The notes beneath the pieces were generated by a model. The model searched no databases. It was not told the DNA's origin and saw only the letters and a list, made by a program, of their open reading frames with translations. This document shows positions 59,399 to 64,000 of a stretch of DNA of 64,000 nt, one piece after another; position 1 is the first letter of the stretch, and each line of letters opens with the position of its first letter. Source of the DNA: DATBFX01 sp036558305 (GTDB lineage Bacteria; Chloroflexota; Chloroflexia; Thermomicrobiales; UBA6265); NCBI GenBank assembly GCA_036558305.1, contig DATBFX010000341.1, positions 1-64,000 of the forward strand. Direction: 5' to 3'. Position numbers and translations under genes: made by a program.

Positions 59399-59809
59399 AT
59401 GACCATCAATCCCGAGCGGCAGCGAGACTACGCCCGCAAAGCCCTCGCCGGCATCCGGCTGGTCAACGGCGGACTCGGTCTCCTCGCGCCGGCGGTGCTG
59501 GCCCGCCAGGTAGCGGCCGATGCCAAGACCAACCCGGCCGCGCTCTACGCGTTTCGGATGTTCGGCGTCCGGACCATCCTCATCGCCGTCGACCTGCTGA
59601 TGCCCGACGGTCCCGTCCGGGCGCACGCCGTCCGTGCCGCCCCGGTGATCCACGCCACCGACGCGTTCTCGGTCGCCCTTGCCGGTATTCGTGGCGAGCT
59701 GCCGCCGCGAGTCGCCGTCAAATTGGGGTTGATCTCGGGCGTCAATACCGCGTTGGCGATCATCGCGCAACCCGCTCGGTCGACACCGTCCGGCGAACTC
59801 CGCGCCTAA
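59399..59809 (+). CDS. Small membrane protein of unknown function
   Basis: 136 residues, ATG with GGAGGAG upstream. Three or four hydrophobic segments (NGGLGLLAPAVLARQV, FRMFGVRTILIAVDLLM, VKLGLISGVNTALAIIA) suggest a DUF4267-like small integral membrane protein. No catalytic motif. Encoded between the dioxygenase and the catalase-like gene, 69 bases after the former, so likely co-transcribed; a membrane anchor or partner role is possible. Confidence 0.7.
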   Translation: MTINPERQRDYARKALAGIRLVNGGLGLLAPAVLARQVAADAKTNPAALYAFRMFGVRTILIAVDLLMPDGPVRAHAVRAAPVIHATDAFSVALAGIRGELPPRVAVKLGLISGVNTALAIIAQPARSTPSGELRA

Positions 59810-59882
59810 TACTGGGAACAGCAGGGCGCGACCGGATCGGCGGCCAGGAATCGGTGCGGAATCGCTGGAAGGGGCGGCGGTC

Positions 59883-61070
59883 TTGAGGCTGGCGAAGAAG
59901 GTCAACGATGCGCTGGTTGCCGTCGTACTTGCCGAACGGCGGATCGATCCCTATTTTCGGGATCGCTTCGACGGTCTGCTGCAGAGACCGCTCGTGGCCT
60001 GTGTCCAGCATCTGATCAATCTCCGGCGCCAGGATGAGCGGCTGGGCATCGCCGAGGAGAGGCTTCTTGCCAATGAGGCCGAGGTGACGTCGGGCATCAT
60101 CGAGCAGATGTCCTTGTTCACGCGGCGGACGTACCCCACCGGTATCGCGGAACGGGCCGGTAACACCAAGACCTACGGTATCGTCCGGGGGGAGTTCACC
60201 GTGCTCCCCGATCTGCCGGAGTCACTGCGGTGCGGTGTTTTTCGCGAGCCCGGCCGGACCTATCCGGCGTGGGTGCGGTTCGCGGGGCCGGGACCGTTGA
60301 CTCCGCCGGACATCGAGGACAACGGGGTCCTCAGCATCGGGATCAAATTGATGGGCGTCGAAGGCGAGAAGCTGAGCGACGACGAGAAGATGACCCAGGA
60401 CTTTACGGGGATCAGCGCGCCGACCTTTACCACCCCGAACATCGTCGAGAACCTGAAATTGCAGAAGCGCCTGGTGGACGGAACCCCGATTCTCTACTTC
60501 CTGCAACCGTTCGATTCGCACATCCTGGACGGTCTGATGCAGGGACTCTATGCGCGGACGCACACCAACCCCTTGAACGTTCGGTATTACAGCTGCGTCG
60601 CCTACCTGTTCGGTCCGGGTCGCGCGATTCACTACTCGGTCCGGCCCCGCACGCCCGAGAAGACAAGGATGCCCAGGAATCCGTCGGCGAACTACCTGCG
60701 GGAGGCGATGGTCGAGACCCTGGGTCGGCGCGAGGTGCTCTTCGACTTCGTGATCCAGTTCCAGACCGATCCCCACAGGATGCCGATCGAGAACGCCTCC
60801 GTCGAGTGGCCGGAGCGGCTCTCCCCGTTCATCCCGGTGGCAACGCTGCGACTTCCGCGGCAGCGGTTCGACTCCGCGGCCCAACTCGCGTTTGCCCGCA
60901 ACCTCTCGTTCAATCCCTGGCACTGCATCGCCGACCACCGCCCGCTCGGCAACCAGAACCGGGCGCGGAAGACAATCTACCTGGAACTGTCCAAGCTTCG
61001 ACAGTCGATCGGCGGTGAGGCCCGGATCGAACCCACCGGCAACGAAACGTTCGATGGTGGGCCGGTCTGA
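59883..61070 (+). CDS. Catalase-family-like protein (small, heme-ligand motif not seen)
   Basis: 395 residues from a TTG at 59883. The order of motifs follows the catalase fold: KTYGIVRGEFTVLPDLP, WVRFAGPG, SIGIKLMGVEGEKL, TQDFTGISAPTFTTPN, YYSCVAYLFGPG and LSFNPWHCIADHRPLGNQNRARKTIYLELSKLR. It is shorter than true catalases. I cannot find the distal VHAKG-type His segment or the RxFxYxDTH heme-ligand motif, so it may be a heme-free or differently ligated member. In other organisms catalase-like proteins pair with lipid dioxygenases (for example allene oxide synthases); the dioxygenase two genes upstream makes that comparison worth testing. Confidence 0.75.
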   Translation: MRLAKKVNDALVAVVLAERRIDPYFRDRFDGLLQRPLVACVQHLINLRRQDERLGIAEERLLANEAEVTSGIIEQMSLFTRRTYPTGIAERAGNTKTYGIVRGEFTVLPDLPESLRCGVFREPGRTYPAWVRFAGPGPLTPPDIEDNGVLSIGIKLMGVEGEKLSDDEKMTQDFTGISAPTFTTPNIVENLKLQKRLVDGTPILYFLQPFDSHILDGLMQGLYARTHTNPLNVRYYSCVAYLFGPGRAIHYSVRPRTPEKTRMPRNPSANYLREAMVETLGRREVLFDFVIQFQTDPHRMPIENASVEWPERLSPFIPVATLRLPRQRFDSAAQLAFARNLSFNPWHCIADHRPLGNQNRARKTIYLELSKLRQSIGGEARIEPTGNETFDGGPV

Positions 61071-61110
61071 TCGCCGATCACACCCAGCGGAGCACGCGCG
61101 GAGGGCAGAG

Positions 61111-61542
61111 ATGGCATGGAGCAGCGCGGCCTGGTCGCGGATGTTCGTGGCGGCGGCCGTTTTCAATTTTGCGATCGGTGTCCCGATCCTCGTGGCGCGC
61201 AGGTGGAGCTACGATCTGGCCTACAGCACGCCGCTGCCGGCCGACGACACCATGACCTTGAAGTTCTGGGGCGACTTTGGCTTCGCCGTCGTCCTGATCG
61301 GTGTCGGGTACTACCTCGTCTCTCGCGACGTCGGCGCGAACCGCGGGCTCGTCTGGTTGGGGATCGGCGCCAAGCTGTTCGACGTGGTCGTGCTGACCTA
61401 CCGGTGGGCGACGGACCTGGCGAATCCGATCGTCCTGCTCCCCGCGCTCATCGACGGCATCTTCGTCCTCCTCTTCGCCGCCTTCCTGTACCAGACCCGG
61501 CTTTCGGGGCTCCAGTCCTCAACCGCCGGCAATCAACCCTGA
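61111..61542 (+). CDS. Four-helix membrane protein of unknown function
   Basis: 143 residues, ATG with GGAGGGCAG upstream. Four hydrophobic segments: FVAAAVFNFAIGVPILVA, FWGDFGFAVVLIGVGYYLV, GLVWLGIGAKLFDVVVL and IVLLPALIDGIFVLLFAAFL, with short loops. No known domain recognised. Last plus-strand gene of the heme-enzyme cluster, convergent with the DyP gene 22 bases away. Confidence 0.7.
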   Translation: MAWSSAAWSRMFVAAAVFNFAIGVPILVARRWSYDLAYSTPLPADDTMTLKFWGDFGFAVVLIGVGYYLVSRDVGANRGLVWLGIGAKLFDVVVLTYRWATDLANPIVLLPALIDGIFVLLFAAFLYQTRLSGLQSSTAGNQP

Positions 61543-61564
61543 GCGGGCGCATCCCAGACGGCGG

Positions 61565-62980
61565 TCAAGAGTCGCCAAGATTCGCGAGATACCGAATGGC
61601 CCGCAGACCGGGGAGGAAGAAGTAGGCGCCGCCGCGCACGGTGACGAACTGGGGGAGACCGCTGAACCGTTGTCGCACCGGTTGCGCCTGGACGGTAAAC
61701 GTGCAACCGAATGGGGAACGACCGGCGACGAGAGGGTCAGCGTCGTCGTAGAGACCGGCGAAGTTGGGATTGTTGAGCCAGGTGTGACTGACGAACTCGA
61801 ATTGCCGGCCGATGTTCGCGTTCAGGCAGATGAAGTGGAGACCGCGGTCGGTTTCGAACTCCTCGACGATGCCGAGGGAGTCGGCGGTCGCCGGGTCGTT
61901 CATCGGGAGCGGCGGTCCGTATTCCCGGCCCCGGCGGAGCAGCCGGTGTCGCTTGTTGATGGCGAGCGATTTGTCGGTGCCCGGAGACGGGTCCAGTGAG
62001 TCGCGGGGATTGGTGCGGCGGATGTGGGCGCCGATCGGGCAGCCGAACCCGTGGGGATCGATCTTGTGGTAGCCGAAATCGCTGGCGTCCCCGAGTTCCG
62101 GATTGTCGCGATCGGGCGCCATCGCCAGCGGTGCCCCGCTCGGCCAGCGCCCCACGAGCTTGGCGGCGAGTTTCAGGCGGGCCGCCGGATCACCGCTGCC
62201 GTCCGGGTTCTTCGTCGCATCGTCGACAAAACGCCAGAAGGCGGCGACGTGCTGGCGAAGTTGGCGAAAGACGAGATAGGTGCCGTTCCGGCCCAGGTCA
62301 AACCCGTCTCCGCCACTGCGACCGGTCGTGTCGCGGACAACCGGTCCCGCCGTGTATTGACCGTACTCGTTCCGGTAGCCGAGCACGAACTCGCCGGCCC
62401 TGACGGTGTTGCCGGGTGGCCCGGTGCGACCCAACCCTTCGACGATCGGTTGGGAGATGCCGTCGCGGAACCCGAAGTGCTCGCGATCGTCGAGATCGCT
62501 CGTGTCGAGTCTCGCCACTTCGACCAGTTGCGCGGCGGCGAGTTGGCGCGAGAGTTCGGCACGGACCGTAGCCAGGACCGCACGATCTGCCGCGAAGACG
62601 AGCAGCACGAGATCGATGGGTCGAGTTTGCGGTCCACCCCAAGCCCAGCGTTCGGGAGCGCTGTCGTCGACGTCGCCGAGGATGCGTCGCGTGTGGTCCG
62701 TCGTCATGCCGGCGATGAACTCGTGGGCGAACATTGTGAGACTCGCCGCCGGCACACCGAGCTTGCCGAGACCGGACGGGGTCAAGGCGATGTTGAGCGC
62801 CCGATCGCTCGGCTTGACGCGGCCGGTCGTGATCGTCTCGGCGACCGCACGGAGCCAGACCCGCGCGGCGTCCGGCTGCGCGATTTCGAGGTGCAGGTAG
62901 CAGGCGGCATTGAGGTCGCCGTAACCGCGCGCCACCAGACCCTGAATGTCCTCGAGTTCGAGTTGCTCCATCGCCGGCAT
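61565..62980 (-). CDS. DyP-type heme peroxidase
   Basis: 471 residues from an ATG at 62980 with AGGA upstream (an ATG at 63034 overlaps the previous gene and lacks a ribosome site). Dye-decolorizing peroxidase signatures: GFRDGISQP with distal Asp173, IGAHIRRTNPRDS with proximal heme-ligand His319, and HRLLRRGREYG with the catalytic-type Arg. No Tat signal, so cytoplasmic or encapsulated; I do not see an encapsulin-targeting tail (C-terminus RYLANLGDS). Coupled to the membrane protein gene upstream. Confidence 0.92.
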   Translation of the reverse strand: MPAMEQLELEDIQGLVARGYGDLNAACYLHLEIAQPDAARVWLRAVAETITTGRVKPSDRALNIALTPSGLGKLGVPAASLTMFAHEFIAGMTTDHTRRILGDVDDSAPERWAWGGPQTRPIDLVLLVFAADRAVLATVRAELSRQLAAAQLVEVARLDTSDLDDREHFGFRDGISQPIVEGLGRTGPPGNTVRAGEFVLGYRNEYGQYTAGPVVRDTTGRSGGDGFDLGRNGTYLVFRQLRQHVAAFWRFVDDATKNPDGSGDPAARLKLAAKLVGRWPSGAPLAMAPDRDNPELGDASDFGYHKIDPHGFGCPIGAHIRRTNPRDSLDPSPGTDKSLAINKRHRLLRRGREYGPPLPMNDPATADSLGIVEEFETDRGLHFICLNANIGRQFEFVSHTWLNNPNFAGLYDDADPLVAGRSPFGCTFTVQAQPVRQRFSGLPQFVTVRGGAYFFLPGLRAIRYLANLGDS

Positions 62981-63015
62981 GCCAGGTCCTACGATGCTCA
63001 GTCCACTCGGGCTCG

Positions 63016-64000
63016 TCACAGGAGACGGAGCCATTGTTCGACGGCGGTTGCGTCCATCGCTCCGTACAAACCTCGCCGGATGTCGGCATTGCGCGCGATG
63101 TTGACGGCCGTCAGTCGCGGATAGGCGGAGTACCAAACCCGCGTCGGAATTTGATGCACGCGCAGATAATCCTTGAATGCCGTCTCGTCCTTCGCCCCGT
63201 GGAGGATCAGCCAATCGGTCTTGGGATAGCCGACGCCGTTGCTGAAGACCGCGTTCAGACCCCAGGCGACCTTGTCGATGAACTCGTCCATGTAGCTTTC
63301 GAGGCTGCCGTCGTAGTTGCTCGCGAAAATCAGGCGGCGTTGATCGTCGATCAGGACCCAGCGCGCGAAGTGGATCGTCCTTACCCCGCTGAGCTGGCCC
63401 TTCGTGTAGATGTTCCGGGTGCCGTAGTTGACGAGCCAGAGGACCCCGCGGGCAGACAGCAGGCGGAAGCGCCCGGATTTCAGAAAGCCGACGCCGGCGA
63501 AGGGGTTCTGCACCGCGCGGTCCTCAAGGGAGGCGAGGGACGCGACGCGTGCGGGATCGGGTCTGATGTGGCGCGCCGGGTCACGTCGCTCGCGCTTCCG
63601 CAACAACAGCAGCCAGAAGGGCAAACCCAGGATGATGACCGGCGAAAGAAGCAGCAGGAGCAGCGGGACGGCGACCAGACGAAGTCGCCCGCGGATGAGG
63701 TCGCGCAGGCCGGATGCTGGCGGAGGCGTTCGCGCCCAGGCAAGGGTCGGTTCCTGGTTCACGAACTCCTGAATCGCCCCCCGGATTTCGGCGGGACGGC
63801 GGCTTGACCAGTTTTGGCCAGGACGATCCAAGAAATCCTGGATCGCCTCGCGCAGCGCGGCGTCCTGATGGACCTGCTGGACGGTCCGGCCGGGTCTGTT
63901 GGCGTACGTTGTCTGCGCTTTGACGGTCCTCGCCCGTAAAAAGGCGATCCGGCTGTCATCGGTGAGCGCCGAAGCGGCCGGATAGCCCTCGCAGTGAGAG
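63016..64000 (-). CDS. Membrane-associated protein of unknown function, C-terminal part (cut by window edge)
   Basis: The frame has no stop from 63016 to the edge of the window, so the real start is beyond 64000; the TTG at 63831 is not a start. In-window part: 328 residues. About 56 hydrophilic residues come first, opening SHCEGYPAASALTDDSRIAF, then more soluble sequence. A hydrophobic hairpin follows (LVAVPLLLLLLSPVIILGLPFWLLLL), then a soluble C-terminal domain (NPFAGVGFLKSGRFRLLSARG, FARWVLIDDQRRLIFASNYDGSLESYMDEFID). I do not recognise the family. Adjacent to and co-directional with the DyP peroxidase, so likely its partner. Confidence 0.75.
   Translation of the reverse strand, partial: SHCEGYPAASALTDDSRIAFLRARTVKAQTTYANRPGRTVQQVHQDAALREAIQDFLDRPGQNWSSRRPAEIRGAIQEFVNQEPTLAWARTPPPASGLRDLIRGRLRLVAVPLLLLLLSPVIILGLPFWLLLLRKRERRDPARHIRPDPARVASLASLEDRAVQNPFAGVGFLKSGRFRLLSARGVLWLVNYGTRNIYTKGQLSGVRTIHFARWVLIDDQRRLIFASNYDGSLESYMDEFIDKVAWGLNAVFSNGVGYPKTDWLILHGAKDETAFKDYLRVHQIPTRVWYSAYPRLTAVNIARNADIRRGLYGAMDATAVEQWLRLL

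Noticed and set aside
63016..63831. Complete 271-residue protein starting with TTG at 63831
   Set aside because: The frame stays open to base 64000 with coherent protein sequence upstream, so the gene is longer and truncated by the window edge.
1..64000. tRNA, rRNA, riboswitch or insertion sequence in the window
   Set aside because: I looked in the larger spacers and saw no cloverleaf, rRNA block, known riboswitch core or transposase. A covariance-model scan (Infernal/Rfam, tRNAscan-SE) would be needed to exclude small RNAs.

Overview
This window looks like a piece of chromosome from a GC-rich (about two-thirds G+C by eye) free-living bacterium. My best guess is the Thermomicrobia/Chloroflexota: Tat-exported peptide-binding proteins, many dipeptide-type ABC operons, Thr-Pro-linked GerMN lipoprotein-like proteins, a CapA protein and branched-chain acyl-CoA genes occur together there. 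That assignment is inference; no rRNA, tRNA or other phylogenetic marker is present. I see no CRISPR array, integrase or transposase.

Layout. 1-4217 (minus): peptide ABC transporter (permeases, Tat-type binding protein) followed by a gamma-glutamyltransferase cut by the window edge. 4394-6237: two tandem transglutaminase-like proteases. 6280-7185: a Ros/MucR zinc finger joined to an XRE domain. 7509-11594: envelope proteins (CapA with a binding-protein-like domain, a PRC-barrel-like protein, a GerMN/Gmad2 protein). 11816-29038: acyl-CoA and organic-acid catabolism. This holds an acyl-CoA ligase, an amidohydrolase, an acyl-CoA dehydrogenase, and a methylcrotonyl-CoA-carboxylase-like set (carboxyltransferase, enoyl-CoA hydratase, biotin carboxylase-BCCP). 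The set is interrupted by a 6.9 kb accessory stretch bounded by two paralogous hicAB modules and by a vapBC pair. 29050-32960: GrpB protein and two glycosyltransferases. 33242-36940: branched-chain 2-oxoacid dehydrogenase E1alpha, E1beta and E2. 37590-41212: a second peptide ABC operon. 41201-43696: MFS exporter and a cell-wall amidase. 44320-52146 (minus): a GntR/FCD regulator and a third peptide ABC operon with an alpha/beta-hydrolase-like protein and an EthD protein translationally coupled to it. 52334-57099 (plus): metallo-beta-lactamase-fold hydrolase, PPOX flavoprotein, a leaderless binding protein, SDR and alpha/beta hydrolase. 57434-64000: a heme/oxidation cluster with a fatty-acid alpha-dioxygenase homologue, a catalase-like protein, a DyP peroxidase and small membrane proteins.

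How it fits together. The BCKDH genes and the MCC-like set cover successive steps of leucine/isovalerate breakdown, so branched-chain carbon catabolism is a clear theme. Peptide uptake (three ABC systems), proteolysis and GGT point to scavenging of peptides. The GntR gene with the third ABC operon and the facing enzyme set looks like one regulated uptake-and-degradation module for an unknown substrate.

The most unusual signals are: (1) intercistronic palindromes whose arms are 7-8 nt tandem repeats, two of them sharing the same 8-nt unit between binding-protein and permease genes in separate ABC operons; (2) a perfect 29-bp inverted repeat read in frame inside the E2 linker; (3) the alpha-dioxygenase/catalase-like/DyP cluster, whose dioxygenase carries Arg where the distal heme His is expected; (4) a liu-type gene order split by hicAB-bounded DNA, with one frameshifted hicA and a nonsense-interrupted ParB-like gene inside.
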